64,000 nt of DNA. Source: Gemmata massiliana. GTDB lineage: Bacteria > Planctomycetota > Planctomycetia > Gemmatales > Gemmataceae. A program made the translations under genes and the position numbers. Where the stretch lies: contig HG799462.1 in the NCBI GenBank assembly GCA_000531095.1, forward strand, positions 1,266,948 to 1,330,947. Direction: 5' to 3'. Shown one piece after another: positions 32,672 through 41,778 of the stretch. The notes beneath the pieces were generated by a model that made no database searches, was not told the origin of the DNA, and saw nothing but the letters and a program-made list of their open reading frames with translations. Numbering within the stretch: the stretch's first letter is position 1; each line of letters begins with the position of its first letter.

Positions 32672-33553
32672 ATGTTCGTTCCGGTCCATTGCACCAGTTG
32701 TAGTAAACCGTTCCAGGTGCCCGACGACGCACTCGGCAAGCCGACCTTGTGTCCGTGGTGTCAGGCGGTTGTTACCGCACTTCCTGTGGCCTCGGTCGCT
32801 GAGGTGCCACACACACAATCGCCCCCCGCGCCGGAACCGTCCACACCCGTTATCCCGGCCGCGAAGCGGATCGACCCGCGCCCGCTTTCACTCGACGAAG
32901 ACGCTCCACCGAAACCGCGGGCCGCTCGCGCTGCGCGGCGCGAGAACACGGAACCGCGTGCCGTTCTGGTTGTGACCGTAATTGGTGCGGTGCTGACGAC
33001 CGTGATTCTGGTTATGGGAGTAACGCTTACCGTTCTCCGATACGGGTCCGGAACTATCCGGGAACGCGGCTGGACGGAGTACACGCCGCCGGACGGATCG
33101 TGTTCCGTTTTGCTCCCGGGCTCGCCCATTGAAGAAGAAGTGGAGCCCAACGCCGCTGGATCAGCGACCGGAGGTAAGCGGTACGGCTACAGCGGGTGGT
33201 ACACGCGGACGAGTGCGTGGCTCGCGTGGAACGACCTGGAGCCGGGGTTCGTCGCGTCGCTCGCGAACGACAAGGAGAAGGTCTTTACCGCGTCCGCGAT
33301 TCAGGCCGAACTGAGCCGCGAGAAGGCGCGGCTCCAGGGCACCGTCACGAAGGAGGCCGAGATCCGGTTCAAGAGCGCGTGGGGCGTCGAGGTTCACATG
33401 GATTCGCCGGGCGGAAAGGTGATTGAATGGCTGGTGCTCGTGGCCGAGGGCGGGCGCCCGCGGCTTTATGTGTACGGCGTCCGCGCGAAGAACATTGCTC
33501 ACGATAGCGCTGTCGTGCGCAGAATGTTCACATCGTTTAAAGTAAATGATTAG
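32672..33553 (+). CDS. Zinc-ribbon single-pass membrane protein
   Basis: A 293-residue protein. The N-terminus is a zinc ribbon with two CxxC knuckles (HCTSCSKPFQ and LCPWCQ) in the cytosol, followed by a Pro/Arg-rich linker. A membrane helix lies at residues ~100-125 (VLVVTVIGAVLTTVILVMGV). An outside domain follows with WTEYTPPDGSCSVLLPGSP and ending in VRRMFTSFKVND. The outside part resembles planctomycete domains of unknown role. A GTG at 32657 is an alternative start. Planctomycete proteins with this ribbon-TM-domain layout are frequent, function unknown. Confidence 0.75.
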   Translation: MFVPVHCTSCSKPFQVPDDALGKPTLCPWCQAVVTALPVASVAEVPHTQSPPAPEPSTPVIPAAKRIDPRPLSLDEDAPPKPRAARAARRENTEPRAVLVVTVIGAVLTTVILVMGVTLTVLRYGSGTIRERGWTEYTPPDGSCSVLLPGSPIEEEVEPNAAGSATGGKRYGYSGWYTRTSAWLAWNDLEPGFVASLANDKEKVFTASAIQAELSREKARLQGTVTKEAEIRFKSAWGVEVHMDSPGGKVIEWLVLVAEGGRPRLYVYGVRAKNIAHDSAVVRRMFTSFKVND

Positions 33554-33805
33554 GTCGCTCGTTAGCGACCGCCCCGGGTGATCCGCAATTCCGGCGAGTG
33601 CGGCCTTGTTTTCTCAAGGCACGTGGGTTGAAATGGCTGTGCCCACGGTGAAATTGACACACCCGCCTGAAACGCGGACAATAACCCGTAGGGATAAAAC
33701 ATCCCATCAGTGGTTTTTACGCCCGACCCGAATTGGTTGTGCTATACCACATCCATCGGGCCTCCCGCTTCCAATCGGGTCCGGGCGCCGGCACAGGACT
33801 TTTCA

Positions 33806-34490
33806 ATGCGCACCGTTACCTTCCTGGTTCTCGAAGGGGTCGATAAGGGCCGGGTCTACAAAGATCTGCCCATCCCCGTTACGATCGGCCGGGAAGAGGG
33901 CAACGGCCTCCGTCTTAACGACGAGCGCGTCAGCCGGTTCCACGCCAAGGTCCAGGTCGAAGACAACGACATCATCCTGACGGACCTCGACAGCACGAAC
34001 GGTACCCGGGTGAACGGCACCGCGGTCCAGATCCGGCGCCTGCGCCCCGGCGATCAGGTGTCGATCGGCCGCAGCATGTTGCTGTTCGGGACGATGGAAG
34101 AGATCGCGGCGCGCAAGGCCGCGGTGCCCGCCAACAACGCGGGCGGCCAAGTACAAACGATCCGGGCCGACGAGCTCCAGGCCGCGTCCGGGCGCGTCTC
34201 GGTGGCCGACAGCCAGCGCACGGTGGCCCCGTCCCGCCCCGGCCGGGGGGTGGACCGCGTTCGACGACGACGTCCCGCCCCTCCCGCAGAAGCTCACCCC
34301 GTCGCAAGCCGCCCGTCTCGCCGAAATCCTGGACTACCTGCACAAGGGACTGACCACGGCCGTCGAGAACATCGACGCGAACGAGGACGGCACCGAGGTG
34401 CGGATCGGGTTCGCCGAGTGGCAAACGATCCAGGCCGTGCAGATGCTCCTCGCGCGCTACGCGCGCAGCATCTCCGAACCGACAGTGTAA
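33806..34490 (+). pseudogene. FHA-domain protein, interrupted by a frameshift
   Basis: Residues 1-100 form a good FHA phosphothreonine-binding domain: VTIGREEGNGLRL, VSRFHAKVQVED, LDSTNGTRVNGT. After codon ~147 the first frame turns into Arg-rich nonsense. Shifting by one at the six-G run 34245-34250 restores a sensible acidic-to-helical end (WTAFDDDVPPLPQKLTPSQA ... FAEWQTIQAVQMLLARYARS) with a TAA at 34488-34490. Removing one G gives a 227-residue protein. It may be a sequencing error, a true mutation or slippage. In an unshifted reading the frame runs on to 34567. Confidence 0.8.
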
Positions 34491-34547
34491 GTATTTGTTT
34501 CTATTCGCTTGACCGTGCGGGCGTCGATCGCGTCGCCCGCACTGCGC

Positions 34548-34720
34548 TTAGCACGCACAAACAGTGACCGTCCCTTCTGCCATACCCACCGCCAATAAGC
34601 TCCCGTCCGGCGATACCGCCAAGCACGTTGGTGCCCCGTAAACGGGGACGCCCAAAACGTGAATTTTTCCGCCCAAGTTCTGCGCGTGCGTGATCTGCGC
34701 GCTCGTCGTGTGCTTCTTCG
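34548..34720 (-). pseudogene. WD40-repeat remnant
   Basis: Read on the minus strand, the bases before the TAA at 34548 encode GAPTCLAVSPDGSLLAVGMA and EGTVTVCAC, a near-complete WD40 blade (compare the usual V.SLAVSPDG..LA.G..DGTV.VWD). No start codon, no upstream blades and no partner exist, since the frame upstream is dnaE in another frame. I read it as the last piece of a deleted WD40 gene, lying between dnaE and the FHA gene. Confidence 0.5.
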
Positions 34721-34759
34721 CAACACCGCTGCCCGACCTCGCACGCGCCGCGGACCGCG

Positions 34760-37700
34760 TCAGCGCGAGAAGATGATCGCGCCCTGTCCTAACAGCATTT
34801 CGAGTTCTTCGAGCTTGATCGACGCCGGGTTGATCCGGAAATCGTCGTTGAACTTCAACTGCACCTGTTTGCCGTTCGGGTCGCGGACGCTCATGTACAC
34901 CGGGCACTGCCCCCGGTTGCGCTTCAGGATGAGGCTCACCGCTTCGAGCTTCCGCAGCGTCTCGTCGTCCTCGGTGTAGGCGAGCTTCAGCACCATGCTC
35001 TTGGTGAACTCGGCCCGGGCCTCGTCGAGCGTGATGATCTTCTTGATGGCGAAGTCCGGCTCCGCCCGATCGGGCGCCCAGTTCAACACGCCCTCGAAGA
35101 TCGCGACCGTGTCCGAGTTGATCTGCTCCCGGAACCGCGAGTACTCGTCGGACCACAGGATGCACCGCACGGAATCGGTGAAGTCCTCGATGCGGAACAT
35201 GGCGTACTTCTTGCCGATGTTGCGGCCCTTGTTCGCGGTGCGCACGTCGAGGTTCGTAATCATCCCGCCGATGCGGGCCTCGGTGCCGTTCTTCGCGCCC
35301 TTCGTGAGCATGACGCAGTCGTGCGTGCGGAACCGGCGCAACTGCTCGTCGTGCTGTGCGAGCGGGTGGCTCGAGATGTAGAACCCGAGCACCTCCTTTT
35401 CGCGCTTCAGGCGCTCGGTTTCGGACCACTCGTCCGTGTCGAGAAGGCCCTGCGCGGCGGGTCCGCTGTTGGCCTCCTCTTCCACGTCGTCGAACAGCCC
35501 GGTCTGGCCCTTGCGCTTCTCGGCGGCGCGCTGGTCCGCCACCGCGTAGGCCTTCGCAACGGAGGCGAACTGTGCGGACCGCTTCCCGAACACGTCGAAC
35601 GCCCCGGCTTGAATCATGCACTCGGCCGCGGCCTTGGCGAGGATGCGCCGGTCGACCCGCTCGCAGAAGTCGAACAGATCCTTGAACTTGCCGCCCTCGG
35701 TACGCGCGCGCACGACCTCAAGGGCGGCGCCGCGCCCGACCCCCTTGATCGCCGTCAGCCCGAAGATGATGCGGTTGTGCTGCACGTCGAAATCGGCCAT
35801 CCCGCGGTTCACGTCGGGCGGGAGCACGTCGATGCCGAGCTTGCGGGCGTCGGAGATGTGGTCGATGAACACGTCGCGCTTGTTACCGTCGTCGATCTCG
35901 GACGACAGCAGCGCGGCCATGTACTCGGCGGTGTAGTGCGTCTTCAGGTACGCGGTCTGGAAGCCGATCTGCGCGTACGCAGCGGTGTGCGAGTTGTGGA
36001 CGATCAGCCCGTCGGCGACGAAGTTGTGGTCGCGGTCAACGGTCAGGTCGTAGGTGTCCCGCACGCCCACGAACTCGACAGAAACGACGCGGTCCCAGAA
36101 CACGTCCGAGTCGGCAACGGCCGCGAGCCGGGCGGACCCGAAGAACGCGGCAAGTTTGGCGATGGTCGGGCGCCGGTATCCCTTCTTCCCGGCCGCGGGC
36201 GTCCCATAGAAATCCTGGACGGAGACATCGGCCTGTTGTTCCAGTTGCTCCCAGGTCAGCCCGCGCGCCGTGCGCTCTTCGTCCACCCACGCGCGCACGC
36301 CCAGCGGTACGGTGTCTTTGCTCGTTAGCCCCCGGATGGTCCCGGCGACGTGGGCGCGTAAAAGCTCGACGGCGCTCTCACGCCCGAGGCAGTGCGGGGC
36401 GATCCGGGCGAGAAACGTTTCGGCCGCGCCGTCGCCGAGCACGTGGACCGTGAACCCGGGTCTCGTGCCGCCCCGGTACTTGAACTGCTTCTCGTGAATG
36501 CGCCCCACGATCCCCAGGCGCAATAGCAGGTGCTGAACGTCTTCCGCCAGCCGGCGCGACGACGTCGCGTAGAACGGCACCCGGAGGGCGTCGTTCGCGA
36601 TGAACCCGTCGCCGGCCCAGAGCCGCCCGAGGAACAGTTCGATGTCCGCGTCGCACAGCCGGAACACGGCGGGGGGGACGAACTTCTCCGTTGCTTTCTT
36701 GCCGAGGATGCCGAGGCGCTGCGCCCAGACGAACGCGCCCGACCGTGCGGGCGCGTCCAACAGCGCGAGCGCGCTTTCCCGCTCCGCTTTCGATTTGAGG
36801 CGCGTATCGCGCCCCGTGTTCGCTCGCACTTCCAGGTTCCGGCGGTTCGGGCGCGCGTACACTTTCGCAACGGTGTCCGGGAACTGGCCGATCGCGTGCG
36901 CGAAGTCGTCGATCATTTTTTGATCGTTGCCGTAGAAGTACAGCGTCGTCGGGTGGCAGGTGTTACCCTCGGAGAGCAACCCGGCGAGGGCGACGATTTC
37001 GTGCGCGGGCCACGACTCTGCGGTCGGGACCGGGAGCCGGCGCGGGGCGGCGATGCGGTCCCCGGGCTCGAGGTCGCCCAAGTTCGTCCACCCGCCGAGT
37101 GTCCGGAACGGGTGGTTCGCGGTCGCGGTGATCCGCTTACCGAGTTCCGTGGTGAGGCGGTACACGCGCTTTCGACCGTTCCACACCACGTCCGTTACGG
37201 GGCGCGAAACGAACTTCTCACCGGCCCCGAGTGCGTGAACCGTGAACGGGCGCTTCTGGGCGAACAGTTCACCGACCGTTGCCACCTCACCCGACTCGGC
37301 ATCAGTAACCCGGGCGTCCGGCGCCAAGCACTTGTTAAAACCATATCCGCCGAATTTGACGATCAGGTCGAAAATCTCTTCGGCTTTCTCGGCGCTCATG
37401 TCCCGCTGGGTCGCCCCCGCAACGAAGTCGGCCTTGCGCGCGTTGATGATCTCGAAGTTCTTCTTGCTGATCGCCTTGATGCACGCATACGCTTTGGCCA
37501 GCTCGATTCCGCCCATGCGGTTCAGCATCCGCATGATCTGTTCCTGGTACACCATCACGCCGTAGGTCTCGGTCAGCACCTCCTCGACGATCGGGTGCGG
37601 GTACTCCGGCTTCTTGCGGCCGTTCTTGCACTCGACGTACTCGTCCACCATGCCGCCCTCGATCGGCCCCGGCCGGTACAGCGCGAGGACGGCGATCAGG

Positions 37701-39607
37701 TCGCGGATGTTGTCGGGCTTCATCCGCTTGAGCAGCTCGCGAATGCCCTCACTTTCGAGCTGGAACACGCCCTTCGCGTCGCCGCGCTGGAGCAACTTGT
37801 ACGTGTCCGGGTCGGTGAGCGGGAACTTCGTCGGCTCGACGGTCACCTTGCGGGTCTTTTGGATCAGTTTCACGCAGTTGTCGAGCACCGTCAGGTTGCG
37901 GAGCCCCAGGAAGTCCATCTTCAGCAGCCCGACCTTCTCGAGGATGCCCATCTCCCACTGGGTGGTCATCGTGGTCGTGTCGCCGGAGTTGTCGTCCCCC
38001 TTCTTGGGCGGGCGCTGGACCGGCACGTAGTTGGTGACCGGGCCGTTCGCGATCACCACCCCGGCCGCGTGCGTGCCCACGTTCCGGTTCGCGCCCTCCA
38101 GCTTCAGCGCGATGTCCACCACCTGCTTGATGGCGGGGTCCTGGTCGTACTCGCGCTTGAAGTCCGGCGACTCGTCGAGCGCCTCCTGGAGGCTCTTCGC
38201 GATCGCCCCCTTCATCGGGACGAGCTTGCACAGCGCGTTCATGCGCTCCGGGGCCTGCCCCAGCACGCGCCCCACGTCCTTGAGCGCGGCCTTCGCCGCG
38301 AGCGTCCCGAACGTCCCGATCTGCGCCACCGATTCGGTGCCGTACTTGCGCTTCACGTAGTCGATGACGAGCTCGCGGCGCTCCTGGCAGAAGTCGATAT
38401 CGATGTCGGGCGCTTCCGAGCGGTTCGGGTCGAGGAACCGCTCGAACAGCAGGTCGTACTCGATCGGGCACACGTGGCTCATGTACAGCAGGTAGCAGAC
38501 GATCGCGCCGCACCCGGAGCCACGGGCCGTGCAGGGGATGCCCTCCTCGCGCGCGAATCGCACGAAGTCCCACACCACGAGGAAGTAGGTGGAGAACCCC
38601 ATCTTGTTGATGATGCCGAGTTCGTGGTCCAGGCGCTTGCGCACCGCCTCGCTCGGCTCGGCCCCGTACCGCTCGTACATGCCCCGCTCGCACAGCTCGC
38701 GCAGGTACGCGTCGGGCGTCTTCTCGTCGGGCGTGACGAACACCGGGAAGTAGCGCTTCTTGAAGTCGATGTCGATGTTGACTTTGTCAGCGATCTCCTG
38801 GCTGCGCGCGACGGCGTCCTGGTGGTTGGGGAAGAGCCGGTACATGTCCTCCGGGCTGCGGACGAAGTACGGGTTCGCCATCCGCTCTTCGGGGTACTTC
38901 TTCTTCCGCGGGTCGTGCATCTGCCGCGTGTTGATGCAGAACAGCACGTCGTGCGCTTGCGCGTCCTCGGAGCACAGGTAGTGCGCGTCGGCCGTGGCCA
39001 CGAGCGGCACGCCGAGCTTGTTGGCAATGTCCGCGGCCACGGGCGTACACTGATCCTGGAGCCCGATGCCGTTATTCTGGATCTCGATGTAGAAATCTTC
39101 GCTGAACACCTTCCGGAACCACTTCGCGGTCTTCTCGGCCTCGTGGGGCTTGTCCTTGATGATGTACTGGTTGAACTCACCCGCTAAGCACCCGCTCAGG
39201 CACATGATGCCCTCGTGGTACTGCTCGAGGATCTCTTTGTCGATGCGCGGGTTGCGGTAGAACCCTTCCAGGTACGCGATGCTCGACAGCTTGATGAGGT
39301 TCTTGAGCCCGGCTTCGTTTTTGGCGAGCAAGGTGAGGTGCGTGGAGAACCCGAGTTCGCCCTTGCTGTCGCGCTCCAGGCGCGAGCCCGGCGCCAGATA
39401 CGCTTCGTACCCGATGATGGGCTTGATGCCGCCCTTCTTGCACTCCATGTAGAATTCGATGGCGCCGTACAGGTTCCCGTGGTCGGTGATCGCGACCGCG
39501 TTCATGCCCAGCTCTTTCGTCTGCTTCACCAGAGGCTGGATGCGGTTGAACCCGTCCAGCATGCTGTAGTGGGTGTGCAGGTGCAGGTGGCAGAAGCAAC
39601 GGGCCAT
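34760..39607 (-). CDS. dnaE: DNA polymerase III alpha subunit, intein-containing precursor
   Basis: A 1615-residue precursor of the main replicative polymerase. The N-terminal PHP domain has HLHTHYSMLDG and AITDHGNLYGA. The polymerase core has PDIDIDFCQERRE near residue 402, carrying catalytic aspartates. The fingers and helix-hairpin-helix region follow. The C-terminal OB fold includes GMITNLDVRTANKGRNIGKK. The chain is interrupted after GGYGFNK by a 446-residue intein (residues 760-1205) and resumes SHTAAYAQIGFQT. Without it the protein is 1169 residues, the normal DnaE length. The start MARCFCHLHLHTHYS is the expected one. Confidence 0.96.
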   Translation of the reverse strand: MARCFCHLHLHTHYSMLDGFNRIQPLVKQTKELGMNAVAITDHGNLYGAIEFYMECKKGGIKPIIGYEAYLAPGSRLERDSKGELGFSTHLTLLAKNEAGLKNLIKLSSIAYLEGFYRNPRIDKEILEQYHEGIMCLSGCLAGEFNQYIIKDKPHEAEKTAKWFRKVFSEDFYIEIQNNGIGLQDQCTPVAADIANKLGVPLVATADAHYLCSEDAQAHDVLFCINTRQMHDPRKKKYPEERMANPYFVRSPEDMYRLFPNHQDAVARSQEIADKVNIDIDFKKRYFPVFVTPDEKTPDAYLRELCERGMYERYGAEPSEAVRKRLDHELGIINKMGFSTYFLVVWDFVRFAREEGIPCTARGSGCGAIVCYLLYMSHVCPIEYDLLFERFLDPNRSEAPDIDIDFCQERRELVIDYVKRKYGTESVAQIGTFGTLAAKAALKDVGRVLGQAPERMNALCKLVPMKGAIAKSLQEALDESPDFKREYDQDPAIKQVVDIALKLEGANRNVGTHAAGVVIANGPVTNYVPVQRPPKKGDDNSGDTTTMTTQWEMGILEKVGLLKMDFLGLRNLTVLDNCVKLIQKTRKVTVEPTKFPLTDPDTYKLLQRGDAKGVFQLESEGIRELLKRMKPDNIRDLIAVLALYRPGPIEGGMVDEYVECKNGRKKPEYPHPIVEEVLTETYGVMVYQEQIMRMLNRMGGIELAKAYACIKAISKKNFEIINARKADFVAGATQRDMSAEKAEEIFDLIVKFGGYGFNKCLAPDARVTDAESGEVATVGELFAQKRPFTVHALGAGEKFVSRPVTDVVWNGRKRVYRLTTELGKRITATANHPFRTLGGWTNLGDLEPGDRIAAPRRLPVPTAESWPAHEIVALAGLLSEGNTCHPTTLYFYGNDQKMIDDFAHAIGQFPDTVAKVYARPNRRNLEVRANTGRDTRLKSKAERESALALLDAPARSGAFVWAQRLGILGKKATEKFVPPAVFRLCDADIELFLGRLWAGDGFIANDALRVPFYATSSRRLAEDVQHLLLRLGIVGRIHEKQFKYRGGTRPGFTVHVLGDGAAETFLARIAPHCLGRESAVELLRAHVAGTIRGLTSKDTVPLGVRAWVDEERTARGLTWEQLEQQADVSVQDFYGTPAAGKKGYRRPTIAKLAAFFGSARLAAVADSDVFWDRVVSVEFVGVRDTYDLTVDRDHNFVADGLIVHNSHTAAYAQIGFQTAYLKTHYTAEYMAALLSSEIDDGNKRDVFIDHISDARKLGIDVLPPDVNRGMADFDVQHNRIIFGLTAIKGVGRGAALEVVRARTEGGKFKDLFDFCERVDRRILAKAAAECMIQAGAFDVFGKRSAQFASVAKAYAVADQRAAEKRKGQTGLFDDVEEEANSGPAAQGLLDTDEWSETERLKREKEVLGFYISSHPLAQHDEQLRRFRTHDCVMLTKGAKNGTEARIGGMITNLDVRTANKGRNIGKKYAMFRIEDFTDSVRCILWSDEYSRFREQINSDTVAIFEGVLNWAPDRAEPDFAIKKIITLDEARAEFTKSMVLKLAYTEDDETLRKLEAVSLILKRNRGQCPVYMSVRDPNGKQVQLKFNDDFRINPASIKLEELEMLLGQGAIIFSR
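35993..37330 (-). mobile_element. LAGLIDADG-type intein within DnaE
   Basis: 446 codons in frame inside dnaE. It begins with Cys (CLAPDARVTDAESGEVATVG, block A) and has a block-B TANHPF histidine. It ends VADGLIVHN followed by a Ser extein residue, so all splicing residues (Cys1, His, terminal His-Asn, Ser+1) are present. Two homing-endonuclease-like helices are visible: ALAGLLSEGN (residues ~113-122) and FLGRLWAGDGF (~230-240). The second keeps Asp. A helix-turn-helix-like insert lies near residues 360-410. It should self-splice and may still encode an active or decayed homing endonuclease. Confidence 0.93.
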
Positions 39608-39776
39608 TCGTGGCGCCCCGGTGGGTCGTAGTGGACGGGCGGATAAGTGCGGTCACTTGTCGTTATACCGCGGCCGCACCGGGAGCGGAAGGTGAACAGG
39701 GCACCCGCGGCGCTGGTTCCCAGCGCCGGTAGCAGACGTGATGTGTGTGCGGATTACGTGTGTCAGCCGGGAGGGG

Positions 39777-40361
39777 TCACGAACGCGCCTTGCCGGTCAG
39801 AGGGGCGCGCCCCAGGACCGTGTACACCGGGCCGTCGCGGTCCATTTCGCTGCAATACACCACGACTTCTTCAACCGCGACGCGCCCGCCCTGCCACGCC
39901 ATCCGCTTGGGAATTTCGGTCGCGAGTGCGAACCCGTCTTCCGGGCTGTTAATGCGTCCGAGCGTGAGGTGCGGCGTGTACCCGCGCTCCTCGGTGCGGT
40001 AGCACCCGAGTTCCAGCATTTCTTCTTCGAGGTCCGTGTACAGCCGCTGGAGCGATTCCGCGCCGTCGGTGACGCCGCCCCACAGCACTTTCGGGCGCCG
40101 TGGGGTCGGGAACGCGCCTACGCCAGAAACCCGGAGGGAGAACGGCGGTTCGCTCGCGGCGACCGCTTTAACGGCTTTGCACACCGCGTGCAGTTCGCGG
40201 TCGTCCACTTCGCCCAGGAACAGCAGTGTGACGTGCATGTTCTCGGGCGTCACCCATTTCACGCCCGTTGCGATTTTCGCCAGTTCCCGTTGGAGCGCGG
40301 TCGCGCTCCCGCGAATCGCGGTGCCGACATCGACACCAATAAACGTTCTCGTTCGTTTCAT
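39777..40361 (-). CDS. thpR: RNA 2',3'-cyclic phosphodiesterase (2'-5' RNA ligase family)
   Basis: A 194-residue 2H-phosphoesterase. Both catalytic motifs are visible: HVTLLFLGEVDD (His43) and HLTLGRINSPED (near residue 130). The opening RTFIGVDVG is typical of the ThpR/LigT group, which hydrolyses 2',3'-cyclic phosphates on RNA ends and can join tRNA halves by 2'-5' bonds in vitro. Length matches the family (about 180-190). The start is MKRTRTFIG at 40361. The adenosine-kinase-like gene ends 23 bases upstream on the same strand. Confidence 0.92.
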   Translation of the reverse strand: MKRTRTFIGVDVGTAIRGSATALQRELAKIATGVKWVTPENMHVTLLFLGEVDDRELHAVCKAVKAVAASEPPFSLRVSGVGAFPTPRRPKVLWGGVTDGAESLQRLYTDLEEEMLELGCYRTEERGYTPHLTLGRINSPEDGFALATEIPKRMAWQGGRVAVEEVVVYCSEMDRDGPVYTVLGRAPLTGKARS

Positions 40362-40384
40362 ATTCTCAGTGGTCAGTGCGTTTT

Positions 40385-41371
40385 CTAAACGCACGCCTCG
40401 CGCCAGTAGTCGCGTGCCCCGTGGTGGAGGCGCGCGCCGATTTGGGTAATGACCTTCATTGCCAGGAAGTTCGCGGCCCGGGCCGCTTTTTCCGCGGCGA
40501 TCCCGTGCGTGATGCCGTAGAGGAACGCCCCCGCGAACATGTCGCCCGCGCCGGTCAGGTCGGCCGGCTTGCACTCGAACGCCGGGATGTGGTGCTCCGC
40601 GTCGTGGTAGCGGAGGAACGCGCCGTTCGGCCCGTCGGTGACGACGACGTTCGGAACGACGCTCTTCAGTTTCGCGAACGCTTCCTCGGCCGTACTCGCC
40701 CCCGCAACCGCCATTGCCTCGGTTGCGTTGCAGAAGAGCAGGTCGCTCTGCTTGAGTGCTTCGTGGAACGCTTCGCCGAACACTTGCGGGATGAAGGCGT
40801 CGGAGCACGTCAGAGCGATCTTCGTGCCGCTCGCTTTCGCCGCTTTGAGCGATTCACGGATCGCGAGCTGGCCGGTCGCGGGGTTCGCGAAGATGTACCC
40901 CTCCACGAACAGCCACTCGCTCGCGGCGATCTTCTCGGCGGGCACGTGGCGCGCCGCGAGGTGGCTCGACACCGCGAGGCACGTGCGCATCGTGCGCTCG
41001 GCGTCGGGCGTGATGATGCTCACGCAGGTACCGGTCGTTTCGCCCACGAGCGGGGCGTTTGTGAAGTCGATGTCCAGTTCGCGGAACTCTTCGGTGTAGT
41101 GCAGGCCGTAGCGGTCGTCGCCCACGCACCCGATGAACGCCCCCTTACCGCCGAGCTGCGAGCACGCGATGACGGAGTTCGCCACGCTCCCGCCGCTCAC
41201 GAGGCGCGGTTCGCGCCCGTGGAACGCGGTGAGCAACTTCTGCTGCTCCTCGCGCTCGGTGAGGCGCATCGTCCCCTTCTCGAACGCGAGCGGCCCGAAC
41301 TCTGCGTCGTTTAGTTCGAGGAGGATATCGACCAGCGAGTTACCGAGGCCGATGAGGTGGAATTCTTTCAT
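40385..41371 (-). CDS. PfkB-family kinase, adenosine-kinase-like
   Basis: A 328-residue ribokinase-fold enzyme. The GLGNSLVDILLEL opening, the SGGSVANSVIACSQLGGKGA loop, IGCVGDDRYG and the ATP/anion-hole motif DLTGAGDMFAGAFLYGITHG are all present. Asp in GAGD is the catalytic base. Sequence style (GGSVANS, FNCTEAM-like LFCNATEAMAVAG) fits bacterial adenosine kinases, which make AMP from adenosine. Sugar kinases of the same family cannot be excluded. The start overlaps the stop of the MazF-like gene (ATGA). Confidence 0.85.
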   Translation of the reverse strand: MKEFHLIGLGNSLVDILLELNDAEFGPLAFEKGTMRLTEREEQQKLLTAFHGREPRLVSGGSVANSVIACSQLGGKGAFIGCVGDDRYGLHYTEEFRELDIDFTNAPLVGETTGTCVSIITPDAERTMRTCLAVSSHLAARHVPAEKIAASEWLFVEGYIFANPATGQLAIRESLKAAKASGTKIALTCSDAFIPQVFGEAFHEALKQSDLLFCNATEAMAVAGASTAEEAFAKLKSVVPNVVVTDGPNGAFLRYHDAEHHIPAFECKPADLTGAGDMFAGAFLYGITHGIAAEKAARAANFLAMKVITQIGARLHHGARDYWREACV

Positions 41372-41772
41372 GAATTCGGTTCTGTTTCTGGTGGTACGGG
41401 GTCCGCGGGGGCACTTCGCAGCGCGCGAACAATCTCCAGAATACGAGCCATCTCCGCAAACGGCACAACTCCGCCCACATCACCAGGGCTGATTGCGGCG
41501 ACCGACACCGTGATCAACCACGAGCACACCACAACGTTGCGCCGGTTCAACTTGGTCCGCGGGTGCCCGTCGCGGTGCCAGGGGACTTCGACCGATACGT
41601 TCGGCGGCGACTGATCGATTTGGGTGCTCATCGCCGCAACGACAATTTCTCCTTCGGCAGTGATTTCGACCGTAGGAGTCAAAACAACCGCCGGTCGCCG
41701 TTTTGGGTTCCGGCCCTGTGGATCGAGCACCTCGATCCACACGATCCGTCCTTGTTGGAGGGGCGAACTCAC
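41368..41772 (-). CDS. MazF/PemK-like toxin candidate
   Basis: A 134-residue protein with a PemK/MazF-like (SH3-like barrel) pattern. It has QGRIVWIEVLDPQGRNPKRR, PAVVLTPTVEITAEGEIVVAAMST, VEVPWHRDGHPRTKLNRRNV, VVCSWLITVSVAAIS and an amphipathic C-terminal helix. MazF toxins are ribonucleases cutting mRNA at short motifs. The gene sits 6 bases after an uncharacterised 158-residue protein instead of a small antitoxin, and its stop overlaps the kinase start. It might also be a domesticated PemK-like protein. Confidence 0.7.
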   Translation of the reverse strand: MSSPLQQGRIVWIEVLDPQGRNPKRRPAVVLTPTVEITAEGEIVVAAMSTQIDQSPPNVSVEVPWHRDGHPRTKLNRRNVVVCSWLITVSVAAISPGDVGGVVPFAEMARILEIVRALRSAPADPVPPETEPNS

Positions 41773-41778
41773 GGCGGG

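Noticed and set aside
35993-37330. Intein as a frameshifted or misassembled insertion in dnaE
   Set aside because: The frame is continuous, both junctions are exact, and splice residues are present.
36530-39187. 885-codon plus-strand frame opposite dnaE
   Set aside because: It is the antisense of the polymerase reading frame, with the skewed Arg/Val/Leu/His content that GC-rich antisense frames produce. dnaE has full motif support.
39608-39776. Gap between thpR and dnaE as a hidden gene
   Set aside because: 169 bases without a convincing frame or ribosome site; probably just the dnaE promoter.
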